Below are positions 32,778 through 43,909 of a DNA stretch of 64,000 nt, one piece after another. Positions within the stretch are counted from its first letter, which is position 1. Every line of letters begins with the position of its first letter. The stretch covers positions 3,712,501 to 3,776,500 of the forward strand of contig WPIO01000027.1 in the NCBI GenBank assembly GCA_009760855.2. The letters are read 5' to 3'. Origin of the DNA: Cristatella mucedo (Eukaryota > Bryozoa > Phylactolaemata > Cristatellidae). The notes below the pieces were generated by a model. That model worked only from the letters and a program-made list of their open reading frames with translations, searched no databases and had not been told where the DNA came from. Made by a program: the position numbers and the translations under genes.

Positions 32778-35251
32778 ATGGATAACAAGAAATCGTAAGA
32801 GGCCCAAAAGCGTAAGAAACGTGCTGAAGAGGCCAAAGAGCGAGCAGAAGAGGAGGAAATCTCTCTTAGAAAATACCCAAAGAGGCAAAAATCGTCTACT
32901 GAATTCCAGACGAGTCGCAGACAAAAAGTAATGAAGAGAAAAAACGTGTCTGAATGAGCAAGATAAAGAAACTAAAGTCCCACTTCCGAGAAAGACAAAA
33001 ACCAGACAAGAGATAAGTGATAATCAAGACACTACAGTTCAAGTCTTGCAGCTGAGCCGGAGCTGCCACGTAGCAGTGCTCCCTGATAATATCGCAAACA
33101 TTACTGCGCTTCTCGCGAAAAGAATGGACCGTAGCAAGTTTTTGCACGTGACTTTTCAAAAGATTCACAAAACAGAAGATTTTCTTAGCTCCATTATAAA
33201 AGTTTTCAAATCTGGAGGAGATGTGCCGCCTGTGGTGGATATATTCTATATCAAGAGATGTAATATTCTGATTTCGCTGTAAGCTATTCAGCAAGAAGGC
33301 TGGAATCTCGTCTATACAAGAAAGTGGCTGTAAAGATTGGAAAAATGTGTCAGCAATTTTTTCCACACATGAGAAAAGTCCACCACACTTAGAAAGCTTT
33401 CAAGCATTGAGGGAATTGAAGGTGCGGCCAACCGAAGGCAAGACAATAAATGAGGCAATGCAGCAGAAGATTAGCAACAAGAGGAATATTGAAAATATTG
33501 TAAACAGGTCGTAGAGTGCCTCATTACATTAGCAAGGGTACTTGGAACTCAAAATTTAGCATTCCGTGGATCAAACGAAAAGCTCTTCACACCAGGGAAT
33601 ACACAATTTTTCAAATTAATTGAGTTTCTGGCCCTCTTTGATCCTCTGGTGATAGAGCACATTCGAAGGACTACTGACAAAAGAAACTCAAGTATATTAT
33701 TTCGGCAAAGAAACCCATGACGACTTAGTGCACACTTTAGCTTCTACAATAAAGCATAAGATTAATGAAGCAGCCAAGTCATCAAAATACTATTCAGCTA
33801 TTCTTTACTGTACCAAAATGTCAGCGACACTGAACAGATGACCGCGATTACTCGTTTTGTTCACTTAAGAAAAACCGAAGCGATATTCAGAGAGCATTTT
33901 CTTGGTTTTGTCCCGTTATAAGAAACTACAGGTGCATTCATGACTGAAGTTCTGCTTGAACAACTCAATGATAAGGGATTGGATGCTGGAAATATGAGAG
34001 GACAATGATGGGTATGTCAATGACAGCAATATGAAAAGCAAGGAAAATGAAGTGCAGTAGAGAACTACTGAACATCAATCTAGGTACGTTGAGCCCGCTC
34101 CATCAATCTAGTTGTAAATGATACAGAAAAGAGTTGCCAGAAGGCTGTGCATTTCTTATCTTTGGGGCAGCAAATATCCAGTTTTTCTCAGCATCTACAC
34201 TGCATCGGGGAACCCTCAAAAGTCACAACATTTTACCGTAAGATCACTGATGCCAGTGATCTTACGGTAAAACTACTAAGTGAAACAAGATGGGAAAGTA
34301 GAACTGATGCTCTGAAACCGCTGAGATAAACTCTTGACAAAGTCTATGATGCTCTTTTTGATATATATGAAGACACGAGTCAGGAAGGACTGGCTGACGC
34401 TATGACGAGATCTGAAGCAAAAAACTGGCCGATAAAATTGCAAAATTTCCATTTTTAATATCGCTTCTTACCTGGTACAACATTTTGTTTGAGGTCAATG
34501 TCACCAGCTAAGTTCTACAGCAGACATCAAGTGACTTGAGACTGGGAGTTCAGCAGCTGGAAAATGACAGAAAGTACAGCATTACTCTCCGCAGGGAAGT
34601 GAGCTTCCATAAAATATTGGCGGATGCAACTCAAATGGCTAAAAAGCTGGAGTGTAAAGGAAGACTGATTATGAAGCAAATGATGAGGCTGTACGGGATC
34701 CCGATGAGAACTATAAGGTTAAATTTTATTATGCTATTCTAGATGTGGTAGCATAATCTATAACAGAAAGGTTAAATCAGATTCAACAGCACAGCACATT
34801 GCTTGGGTTCCTGTATGATATCTTCAAGATTTCCGACCTACCGACAGGGGATACCCTTAGTGAGTGCAAGTCTTTGGAAGGGTCTCTTACTTGTGGAGAC
34901 AGCGAGGATTTAGAAAGAAAGGAACTGTGTGGCGAGCTGCAAGCCATTGCTAGGAGGCGTCCCCTGACGATGAATCCCCAAGAGGTTGCCTTGCAATTTC
35001 TATAGCATCGTAAATTGGTTAGGAATTTCCTTAATCTTTCAATGGCTTGTTGACCAATTTTAGTGGCCAGCGGAGAAAGAAGTTTTTTAAAATTAAAAGC
35101 AACAAAAAATTATCTTTGTTCAACAATATGCCAAGACAGACTGGCTGGCTTAGGAAAAATTTCTATTGATTCAGATTTAGCATCTTCTCTCAACATTGAA
35201 GATGTGGTCGTGGAGTTTTGGAAGAAAAAAGCAAGGAAAACAAAGTTTTAA
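32778..35251 (+). pseudogene. hAT transposase pseudogene (ZMYM1/DUF4371-like)
   Basis: An ATG at 32778 opens MDNKKS, then a basic EAQKRKKRAEEAKERAEEEE stretch after a stop. Further frames show HIRRTTDKRN, ITRFVHLRKTEAIFREHFLG, TGAFMTEVLLEQLNDKGLD, SINLVVNDTEKS, LLSETRWESRTDALKPLR and the C-terminal dimerisation region. The last includes SGERSFLKLKATKNYLCSTI then RLAGLGKISIDSDLASSLN. This order is that of ZMYM1-like hAT proteins (DUF4371, then hAT C-terminal dimerisation). At least a dozen stops and frameshifts make it non-functional. The minus-strand 156-codon ORF at 32896-33366 is a shadow. Confidence 0.85.
34231..34272. repeat. Perfect 19-bp inverted repeat with 4-nt loop
   Basis: Left arm 34231-34249 (TTTTACCGTAAGATCACTG), loop 34250-34253, right arm 34254-34272 an exact reverse complement. 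It lies inside the hAT pseudogene just before the SETRWES motif. Confidence 0.95.
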
Positions 35252-35574
35252 GCATAAATTTTAAAATTTTATGTATAAATGCATCCACAGATATTATATA
35301 ATGTATGTTTGGAAATGTTTATGATAGGAGCATTTTTTACACCTTGCAAATTAGGTTTTATTTCTGATGGGCGGGTGGGTGGGAAAGGGCATGAGTAGGA
35401 AGAGGGCGCCAGACGTCGCCTAGGCACCGAGACGCCTTGCACGGCCCTGCATATAGCTTGCTAGAGAGGTTATGTTTCTAGCGAGGCTATTCGGTAGTAA
35501 TTAATAATAGGCGAGTAAGAGTATCGTGTTAATAGCTCAAAAGTTTCTCAGTCGTCGCTTACTCAGTCCAGTAT

Positions 35575-36500
35575 ATTGCAACACCCATCCGCACTCGGAA
35601 TTTAGGTGTCGTCTTCCGCAGCTGCCTAAATTTTGAAAGCTTCGTTTAGAAGGCTGCTTCCACAGTTAGCCATCAAACCCAATCCCTACCTAAGATCAGG
35701 AACTGTCTTCCACGGTAGCTGGCAAGAATTTAACCGGCTCTCTGGTTTTGTCTCGGCTAGATTATTGCAATTCTATTTTGACTGGGCTACCGAAAAAAGC
35801 CACCAGGCCACTGCTGCTGGTGATAAAACATGGCTGCAAAACGAGTATAGAAATCCCAGAAGTTTGACCACGTGTCTCCTTTGCTACAAGAGCTTGAATG
35901 GCTGCCTGTTGATCAACGGATAAAGAGCAAAGTTCTTACGCTAACGCATAGGGCCCGTCAGGGCCTGGCTACTCCATTCCTAGCTGACCTACTGCACTAG
36001 TTTTAGCCTCCTCGTGCACTCAGGTCCCATATGAACGACAAACTAGCTGTTTCACTTATTCCTCCACTTATAAACCGTTGGTGACAGAAGCTTTAGCTCT
36101 GCAGGTCCTAGGCTGTGGAACTCGCTTCCACAATTCTTACGCAACGAAAACTACTGTCCTACTGCCGACTAGGGCACATCCTTTTCAGCGGTCCTGAGCT
36201 GCTGCTTCCATGTTACTCACTATCTCAACTGCTCTCCTGTCTCAGCTATGCTTCTCACTTTCTCCTTGTTGCTTGAGATGAAGTTTGTTTGCTACTGAAT
36301 GCGTATCGAAAGTCGCTTAGGCTTTGGGTGGGCCATACAAAACTGTCCGTGTAACGTAGTCTTTGTGACTTTGCGGAGTTACAGACGGAGATACAGGCGT
36401 TTTAGCGTTCGACTGAGGATTGGAATGCTGCTGAATTATGGAATGCAGCTACGTGCGGCGTTATCGGGGTGAAGCTGACTTTAGTTCAGGAGCCACTACA
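35575..36500 (+). mobile_element. L2-B LINE 3' half
   Basis: In shifting frames: RNLGVVFRSCLNFESF, LDYCNSILTG, ELEWLPVDQRIKSKVLTLTH, RARQGLATPFLADLL, RALRSHMNDKLAVSLIPPL, then the CCTAGGCTGTGGAACTCGCT (RLWNSL) block and the SAMLLTFSLL end. It has multiple stops and is pseudogenised. It begins about 130 bp after the hAT right end. Confidence 0.8.
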
Positions 36501-36524
36501 GCGCATTTGTGATAACAATATATA

Positions 36525-36655
36525 AAATAATTTATTTGTATTCTGCCATAGCATAGTTTAAATCTCTACCCAGGCGTTTCATATACTGTACACAGCAGGA
36601 CTCAAGTCCACTACCTTAGTCGTTGAAGGTGAGTGCCTCTGTGAAAGCACTGAAC
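36525..36655 (-). repeat. Diverged SINE-B copy
   Basis: Reads reversed: ACTCAAGTCCACTACCTTAG (box B) and GTTTAAATCTCTACCCAGGC GTTTCATATAC as tail, in SINE-B order with lower identity. Confidence 0.55.
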
Positions 36656-36857
36656 ATGCTTGCTAGATCAGCTAAATTATCACTGCAGAGCTATTCACCA
36701 TTCGTGGTTACTGAATTATAGTAGCTTGGAGGCGGTTGCGTCACAATCTATGCTTAGGCAGCCTGAAAGCCAAAGTCATGTAAATTCTACGCACTTTAAA
36801 AGTACGAACATACTTCAGTTTACTATCACCCTGATCAAAGCCCACATTCACTGACAA

Positions 36858-36985
36858 TCTGCCCTGAATTGGCCCAGAGGTAAGGTACTCGCCTTTAACG
36901 ACCAAAGTCACGGGCTCGAGCCCTGCGGCATATGTAAAGCGCACGGATAGATTAAGGTTCTCACCGCCAGGGGGACGCTTTAAAA
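36858..36985 (+). repeat. SINE-B copy
   Basis: GAATTGGCCCAGAGGTAAGG, TACTCGCCTTTAACGACCAA, CGGGCTCGAGCCCTGCGGCA, TATGTAAAGCGCACGGATAG and GGTTCTCACCGCCAGGG. Confidence 0.75.
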
Positions 36986-36999
36986 AGGAATTACAAAAA

Positions 37000-37085
37000 A
37001 CTGCTTGCTGATTCAACAGCCTCATTTGTATAGCGACACAAGAGCCTTTACGGCTATCACCACCACGCTTGCAGTGGCAATTAAT
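37000..37085 (-). repeat. SINE-A 3' part
   Basis: GCTTGCTGATTCAACAGCCT, CATTTGTATAGCGACACAAG, AGCCTTTACGGCTATCACCA, CTTGCAGTGGC; the tRNA-like head is missing. Confidence 0.75.
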
Positions 37086-37089
37086 TACA

Positions 37090-38929
37090 TTAAAGAAGCA
37101 TTGTTATGACATTACTATGATCTGCAAAACCTGCCAATGAAGGGCTGTCTACATTAGCTTTTTAAAGGAGATTCGGATGTGAAAAACGGAGCATGAGCTC
37201 GGAGCCGAGTTTGCCTTCTGAGTGTAGGGCAGCCCGCTGAGTGGGCCACTGACGTCCTTCCGAGCGCACAGCCACCCTTCAGCTGCTGGGACGGCCGGAC
37301 TGCGTGACCAGAGTTAGCGTCGCTGCCCTTCTGGAGCGTCCCACCGCCTCTGATTGGCTGAGCACTTACCATCCCGTTGCCTCGTTAACGCTCTCGCAGG
37401 CGCGGCCCGAGGAGTGGCCGGTCGCGGCCCAGAATTCAGCCTCAGCTCATTGCACATCCCCTTCTGCACAGAACGGTACTTCACAATTATATGTAAGGCA
37501 CCTGTACCCTGCATTCTGGGCTTTTGGCCGGGTTTGTAGTCCCCTGCTACTTATGCTGTATTAAACTGATGATTTTTGCAACCAATTGACCGATAGTAGC
37601 TTCGAAACAGGGCTACAGCTCTCAAAACGTTTGCATACGCTTCCTGATCGCGAGTTTCATTACGGAGTTAGCACAAAATCCAGAATATTTGTTGCTACGA
37701 AAAAGCCTGAGCAACCCTCTCTCTCTATATATATTAACTCGCTCTAGATAGTAGAAAGTAGAACACCGAAGTATATTCCAGTGACATATGCAAAACGAAG
37801 ATCTCGTGCAAGCAGCGAAACTACTAAATTGCAAGGGTTTAGTGTCGCAGTGACTTGGTCCTCAGTATGGGCAGGGGCCACCCGTTGAAGATGTCGGTCG
37901 GCCTTGCACCTTCGAAGTGCTCATTCGCCGACTCACACACGGTTCACTTCGGAGACTCACTTGCCAACCTCAGCCCGAGTCTGAGTGTGACCTGAGGCTT
38001 TGGAGCTCTTGACTTCGGGCCTGTCTGCTCGCGTCTACAGACATTATCCATTCTCTCTCCTACCTGCACTTTGAGTATGGGCATTCTTGCAATAAATGGA
38101 TCTCACAGCAAGCTCTCCAGAGGGGCAGCACAGCCGTACCTTCGAGCGCAGCAGACCCGTCGCGGCAATCGGACGCTGCTTTCTTTCCTTAAAACTCTGC
38201 GTCCACATTAACTACCAGTAAAGCGGGCTGATGAAAAACGAGGGATTGCCCCGGGGAAGCCGCCAAGCCAACACCCGCAGAAATTGCATTCGCCGCGGCG
38301 GTCATCACTGCAACAGACGAGTATGAGAAGAATAGAAAGCAAATGAAGATTCCGGAAAGTTAATAGTTCGACGGAATGTGTCCTGCAGCAGATGTGGTGG
38401 TCAGTGACTGAGGTTTACAGAAGTCCACTACCAGCCATGGCGCACAATGCTCTCGTGCGTCGCTGGAATGGACCACCCACAACTGAATTACCGACCGGTG
38501 TAAAGCCTTCGCGTAGCTCGGGCCCAGCTCAATGCCCAGATCCGAACTCCCTCGTGACTCAAATGGTCAGGTGAAATTTACTGAATAGTATGCGACATCG
38601 GTTATTACCTATTTTTATAGTGCGTGATGGTGTATCTATATACTGTGTACGCTACCAGTTCCTAGTCCTAGTAATTAGGGGGCCGCAAATAATATTCCGT
38701 AAGTCATGTGGCGGATTTAGCCTGATACGTCCAGCTTCGCCTAATAAAATGAAATGTCTGCCTTCCATTCGGGGAGCGGCATCTTGTAGAGGAGTATAAA
38801 TCTTCGGTTTCAACCGTCAGGTGAGCCTACTACGCGATTTCCACCTTCTTCAAATTGTAAACGAGTGCTTTTGTACACAGCCTTTTAGGTTAATTACGGA
38901 ATATGGCCCGAAATAACTTATAATGCACC
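37090..38929. other. No gene or repeat recognised
   Basis: 1.8 kb with GC-rich parts (37.2-37.5, 37.85-38.3 kb) and chance ORFs under 90 codons on both strands. CCAAT-box words (TGATTGGCTGAGC at about 37350) occur but have no associated gene. Confidence 0.45.
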
Positions 38930-39027
38930 GAGCTGGTTTGGTCCAGCGGTTAAGGTTCTCGCCCCGGTCTGGCTGAGGTCGTGGACTCGAGCCCTGAGGC
39001 ATATGTGAAGCGCCTGAATAGAGCCCA
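38930..39027 (+). repeat. SINE-B copy
   Basis: GAGCTGGTTTGGTCCAGCGG, TTAAGGTTCTCGCCCCGG, GGACTCGAGCCCTGAGGCAT and ATGTGAAGCGCCTGAATAGA; the 3' tail is truncated. Confidence 0.8.
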
Positions 39028-39638
39028 TAATGCCACTGCTACTACATTATTTGTATAATATCCCCACAGAAAACTGAATCTCTTTCTAGACAACATAAAT
39101 GCAGATGCAAATTTTAAAAGTCGATGACCTTCGTTGTCAGGGCATGTTTGGGCAGAGCACACGACCGTCGTGGAAGAACCGACACCTGCAGGTGTCCCGG
39201 CATTTCTTTTAAACTGACTGATTACTATTGAACAGGCTATGCTTTGCTTTAGTTAAATGGGTAAAATAAGGCCGAAGACTGACGTTTGCGACGTGTAGTT
39301 CACAGTACGTCTTGACTTATTGAAAGGCTTCACTTCAGTGCTCTGCATTTTCTAGGGGCAACCCCCCCAATGGCCCTCTGGTGATCGGAGCATGATGCTG
39401 GTGATGGGGGCAAGGCGCGAGGCAGACGTGTATTCTCACGTCATAAGTCGCAGTATTCACGAAAGATCGACCTTCATAAACTGATGGGATTTTTGCATAT
39501 ACCGCAGTCAGTACTCACTATTACTGGTAGAAGGGCCAACTCTATTCGGTGCAGGCTATACCGGAAGAAGCAGTTTAAATGATAAAAAAAATAGTTTGGA
39601 TGACTACAATATTTTTAATACGCTAGTGCTGGGAGATC

Positions 39639-39930
39639 TCATCGGTTAGAAATAGAGCCATTCAAAAGCTCCTCCGATAATCGTCCGCGACACCAACGTT
39701 CTATTAAGAGCATGACCCACGAAATGGTCCCCCCTCTTAAAATAGTCCATCCATGGTAGGTAGATGCCTGCAGCGATGGCTCGTCTGAAACAGCGATCTT
39801 TGGGCAGGCTCCATCCATCCAGGCCAAACCTGATGTCGGTCTGCTGCCGCCGATGCAGTCGCTGCTGCCGTCCGATGCAGTCGCTGGAGCCGCAGATGCC
39901 GGTGCTGCTGCTGCCACGTCTACGACTCAT
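39639..39930 (-). other. Unassigned 94-codon minus-strand open frame
   Basis: The frame 39646-39930 encodes a Ser/Arg-rich start followed by DGWSLPKDRC, YLPWMDYFKRGDHFVGHALN and RTIIGGAFEWLYF. The overlapping frame 39639-39917 is Ala/Ser-rich. A duplicated GATGCAGTCGCTG word builds part of it. The aromatic-rich second half looks more protein-like than most frames here, but I know no family with it and see no splice context that proves it. Confidence 0.2.
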
Positions 39931-40429
39931 ATCTCATTGTCCCACTGTCCACAGCATGTCCAATCCTGCTTGTATCAAACACAGAAGAAACCCAAAGCAG
40001 ATTTCAAATAAATGAAGTAGGATATTATCGGCATGCTGCTGCTGGAAACCGAGAAACGCCCAGAAATTGGTACATGTAGCTAGCTTTCTAAGTATTGAAC
40101 TGCACAAAATGTAACAATTACAGACTAAAGTAAATTCCTAAAGGCGAACGCCAAGTCCAGCCCATAGCAGCACTTGCATAGAGGCCTCATAGATAATTTG
40201 CCACTGAGTTTCCTTTCCTTCCCTTTTTAGTGTTACCTTGCTTGCCAGAAGCATGTACGATGACAAGGCAGGAAGGGCGGCCAAGTGCCGCCTGTTTAAT
40301 AATACAAGTGACACTAATATTTAGAATATGATTATTATTTCCAACGTTATGCACAATAAGTGCAATATAAAACTAGTCACGTGCTTCACAATTCGCTAAG
40401 CGACAAGCAAACGCTTAGGCTGTAAATGG

Positions 40430-41749
40430 GCTATACACTTGTGGCTTCGAGTGAGGCCTGAAAAGCGAGCAGCAAAGCGGCTGTGCTGCCGCTGCTCACG
40501 GAAAGCAGCATGTGACCTACAAGCTACCACTGGTAAGTGCCACTACTGTTTGGTAGTCGGTCACAAGGCCTCACGATGTTTTAAAAAGAAACGAGACGAA
40601 CATGTCAAATCTGAGGCCAGTAAAGCGACTAGGGACTCCTTCGTTTTTACAGCCGACTTGACTGCCTACCAGCTTCCATCACAGCTGGAGTGGCTTAAAG
40701 ACTCTGGAGCCACGCAGCATGTGTGTTAAGAGCCTGAGCTATTTGCGAGCCAACTTCGAGAAAATTGCTCGCAGCATCCTGGTTGGTGACGGATAAGTGC
40801 TTCAAGCGATAGGGATTGGTACGGTATGTGTTCAGCTGCGTGTTGACAGTGCAGGCGTGTTGACAGTGCAGGCGCATACTGCAAAGCTGAACTATAAGAT
40901 GTTTTACTTGTACCCAATACCGCAAAGCTGAACTATGAAAGGTTTTACTTGAATCCAAACTTACCAAGAACCTTTATTCGTTAAGCCAATGCACCGAGAG
41001 AGGTGCTAATGTGGAGTTTGACGATAGTCGCGTGTCATTTTATCATACCTGGGTCAAAAGAAGTGGCTGCTTCTGGCATAAGATAGTTATATCTGCTAAG
41101 TACTTCTGTAAGACAGCATACAGCATCGGCTGCTCACGCATTTAAATCCATCCCAGGTGATACAAAGAACCATTACTCGGAATCTGGTCTGGCCAGGGGA
41201 TGATGCTCCGAAGCTCCACGAACGACCTGCTTCTGCAGAGGCTGGGTAACAGATGCTAGCGACTAGCTGCGACTGACAGCGCGTCTACGAATCAACCTAA
41301 TCTGCAATATATGTTTGTAGCACAGGCTGTGATTGATTGCAGCGACGAGTCTATGACCTTGCACGATACTCTGAGCAGCACGGCAGCACACTTGTGAGCT
41401 GCTGCTAATGATGATGAAATTGCTTCCTTAAGCAATGATGTTCATGAGGTCGCTCGAAAACCCAAGGGAAGGCATACCATCAGATGCTAAGCTGCCTTCA
41501 AGGTAAAGCGTGATGCAGAAGGGTGCGTGAACTGCTTTAGGGCCTGCTTCTTTGCACAAGGCAATTTTCAGATGGTTAGCAACGTTTACACCGAGATGTT
41601 TTGGCCAGTTGTTAGGTGCAACTCTCTGATAACTTCCCTGTCCAATGCTGCCACGATGAAGTTCCAGATCCATCAATTGTCTGCTTGCGCTACTGCTGTT
41701 GGACATCACCCACGTGCGTGACAGACACCGGCTGCTCAGCAAGGGGAGG
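40430..41749 (+). pseudogene. Ty1/copia retrotransposon polyprotein remnant
   Basis: 40439-40729 carries a gag CCHC knuckle (CHYCLVVGHKASRC) and 40 residues later the aspartic protease start WLKDSGATQHVC, the copia arrangement. Next comes a GAG_pre-integrase-like segment (ERGANVEFDDSRVSFYHT) with stops. At about 41490-41720 is the copia RT start: KVKRDAEGCVN, FAQGNFQMVSNVYTEMFWPV and ATMKFQIHQL. The integrase core between them is largely deleted. A polypurine tract and LTR follow directly. Confidence 0.8.
40842..40951. repeat. Two short tandem duplications inside the copia remnant
   Basis: GTGTTGACAGTGCAGGC occurs twice around 40842-40875, and a roughly 30-bp unit containing GCAAAGCTGAACTAT and TTTTACTTG occurs twice around 40880-40951. 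Confidence 0.75.
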
Positions 41750-42122
41750 TGTTGGCTAAATTCGCTTCACAGCCAGTGTGCCGGGCGGTTTCACCTTGAC
41801 CTGAGTGCAGCATCGGCTGACTCAGGAAATCATTTACGGAGTCTATTTTCGGAGCTGCAGACCACTACTGATTGGCTGAGCATCACGTGTACGTAGGCCA
41901 ACAGGCCTCTAATAAGGGCTCTCAGCTACGGCTGATCAGAGTGCGATCATGAAGAGAAGCCAATAGCATTCAGATACGTAAGCATGATGGCTTGCTCAGC
42001 CAATTGTGTTAGTTTAGGACTACTATATATTGGACCCGTTTGTTGCTTATTCTTCGTCCGTATTTGATACGGTCCACGTTCTGTTTGTCAGCTGCAATTT
42101 AAAACTTGTAATTTTCTCGACC
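41741..42122 (+). repeat. Copia polypurine tract and probable 3' LTR
   Basis: AAGGGGAGG at 41741-41749 directly precedes TGTTGGCTAAA, the usual start of a copia LTR. The following about 370 bp contain CTGATTGGCTGAGC (CCAAT type), a CTATATATT TATA-like box at about 42023 and end near CTCGACCA at about 42122. No matching 5' LTR is visible, so the right boundary is an estimate. Confidence 0.5.
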
Positions 42123-42596
42123 ATTGACTAATGAATGGCTTCACGGCAGCACTGCGTCTCGCAGAACATACCTTCTTAACGATGGATCATCCATCCTTTC
42201 ACCTCAGGAAATGCTGCAGAGTAGGGGGAAGATACTGGAAGACTCAAGTTGCTTGCCTTCTGGAAAACGTCGAAGGCTTTATGAGACCTTCCAAACTGTA
42301 TCATCATGCCCTTCATCGTGTAAGTCCACGTGCAGCAAGGAATGTGGCCATGGCACAGCCAGATATATATAGTAACTACCTCTGATGCGATACGTATCCG
42401 AGCTACTGCTGCTCCTGCAGGAACCGCTCTTACAGCCACAGCTGTCCGTGCCGCAATGAAAAGGTCTCCAAGACAGATGAGAAGATCGCGAGGCTCTCTG
42501 GGTTTAACACCAGGATGATTGCTGAAGTGACGGTGACTATAAAGAGGAGCCTTGCCAAGTTCCACAAGGCATTCTATGTCTTTTGAACTGCAGATC

Positions 42597-42783
42597 GGTG
42601 AGCCGTGATGGCACACTAGGTAAGGTGGTTGCTTTCACGACCTCGGGTCCTGAGGTCATGGGTTCGATTCCTGCGGTGGGCGATTCTTTATCGCCACTGC
42701 AAGCGGTGGTGATAGCCGTAAAGGCTCTTCTGTCGCTATACAAAAAGAGGCTGTTTAATCAGCTAGGATTTATTTATTTAGGA
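42597..42783 (+). repeat. Full-length SINE-A copy (tRNA-derived)
   Basis: Box A region AGCCGTGATGGCACACTAGG, box B GGGTTCGATTCC, then GCGGTGGGCGATTCTTTATC, CACTGCAAGCGGTGGTGATA, GCCGTAAAGGCTCTTCTGTC, GAGGCTGTTTAATCAGCTAG and a (TTTA)n tail. It serves as the reference for the family. Confidence 0.9.
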
Positions 42784-42786
42784 CCA

Positions 42787-43905
42787 AGCGACTAAGCTCA
42801 ACGAGGCTCAACTAAGCTCAACAAGTTCAAGGCAATATTTGCCCAACTTGCTTCGGCTACTTGGGCCTACATCAACGTTCCAATCAGGGGCACTCAGCTA
42901 GCCAATGCCAAAGCTCTCCGTAAGCATTCAGAAGTTGCTCCTGTCAGATTGAGACTCGAGAGGTTCTTCAAGAATTTCCTCACCACTAGGCGGTCGACAC
43001 GAAAGACCTCTGCCATCCACTTGAGGACGAAAATGCGAACAATGGAGATGGCATGTAGACACCAATCTCGATATAATTAACCTACATTCCTTAGCCTAAC
43101 CATGCTTCTGAAGTGGTACCCGAAATGGCCACCAGCACGAATCGTCGTAGTTAGCGAAAGTGGAGGAGGAACACAGAACCAGGTGAAACGCTCGATGACT
43201 GCTCCGACACTGCCTGCTGGCGGCAGCGGTCAAGGCCATAGGTGGCCGAAGCAGGCCCGAGGGTTCGAACTGCTTCCGGAAACCGTCATTTTGGCATAGT
43301 AAAGGAGGAGGGCTGGGGCGAGAAGTTTTACCCAGAATTGGGCACAGCTAAGAAGTACAGTGCTAGTCAACTGGAAGGTAGAGGGAACCGATCTAGAGTT
43401 TCGGAATGCCAGACTTTAGCTATCGTCTTTGTAATGTTCGGTATCAAATAAGGATATAGGAATACTCCACTTATAAAAATAGCATTTCTACGTCCCAGAT
43501 TTTTCTGCACATTTTATGCAGTGGGAACTTTGCTTACAAGAACATCGGATATAAAAATGCTCCGCGTATAAGAACAGGAGTTAAGGCTTGACTTTCGATT
43601 TTAATCAGCTTAAGTGCATACTTCCAGTGCATCCTATAGCAGAATATTTCTAAGGCATCCTGAGTGGGTGTCTCCACCCACCCTACCCTCACTCGCCTGC
43701 CAAAATGGCTACGGGCGTTACGTCGACGTTGCCCTGCGAGTGCCCATGGCACGCCGTCGTCCGAAGAGGAGCGTTCACAGTACCCAAGCCCGGCAGCCTT
43801 CGGCCCTGGTAACAAGATCGGCCTAATCTTGCTGTGGTCGGACTCGCCCAAGTGCCTCTCGCTGGCCGGCCTTGAGGTGCTGGGTGTGTCCACCGACACT
43901 GACGG
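42787..43905. other. Mostly unassigned; one ATG-less open stretch
   Basis: A short AACTAAGCTCAAC repeat at about 42793-42830 is followed by an open plus-strand frame to about 43080. It reads KLNKFKAIFAQLASATWAYI then LRLERFFKNFLTTRRSTRK. It may be transposon-derived or chance. The rest to 43.9 kb holds nothing I recognise, although the R2-like element may extend leftwards here. Confidence 0.3.
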
Positions 43906-43909
43906 TCGG

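Larger units (their letters stand above)
31590..35447 (+). mobile_element. ZMYM1-like hAT DNA transposon, decayed, with nested SINE
   Basis: The left subterminal block (about 31598-31647) has AGGCGAACTAGGCAATCGCC, TAGGG and GGGGGCGCCA. The right end (about 35404-35447) has GGGCGCCA, GTCGCCTAGGCACC and terminates CGGCCCTG. Together they form related inverted ends. Between them lie remains of a hAT transposase of the ZMYM1/DUF4371 type. The ORF is broken by many stops. A SINE-B (32170-32308) and other sequence lie between the left end and the ORF. No 8-bp target duplication is evident. Confidence 0.8.

Noticed and set aside
32896-33366. 156-codon minus-strand ORF
   Set aside because: It is antisense to the hAT transposase pseudogene and has no motif of its own.
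42597-42680. tRNA gene suggested by box A/box B sequences (also at 6.8, 23.1, 52.5 and 55.7 kb)
   Set aside because: The same long sequence with a non-tRNA 3' body and (TTTA)n tail is repeated at many sites, so it is a tRNA-derived SINE; I see no cloverleaf-forming acceptor stem.
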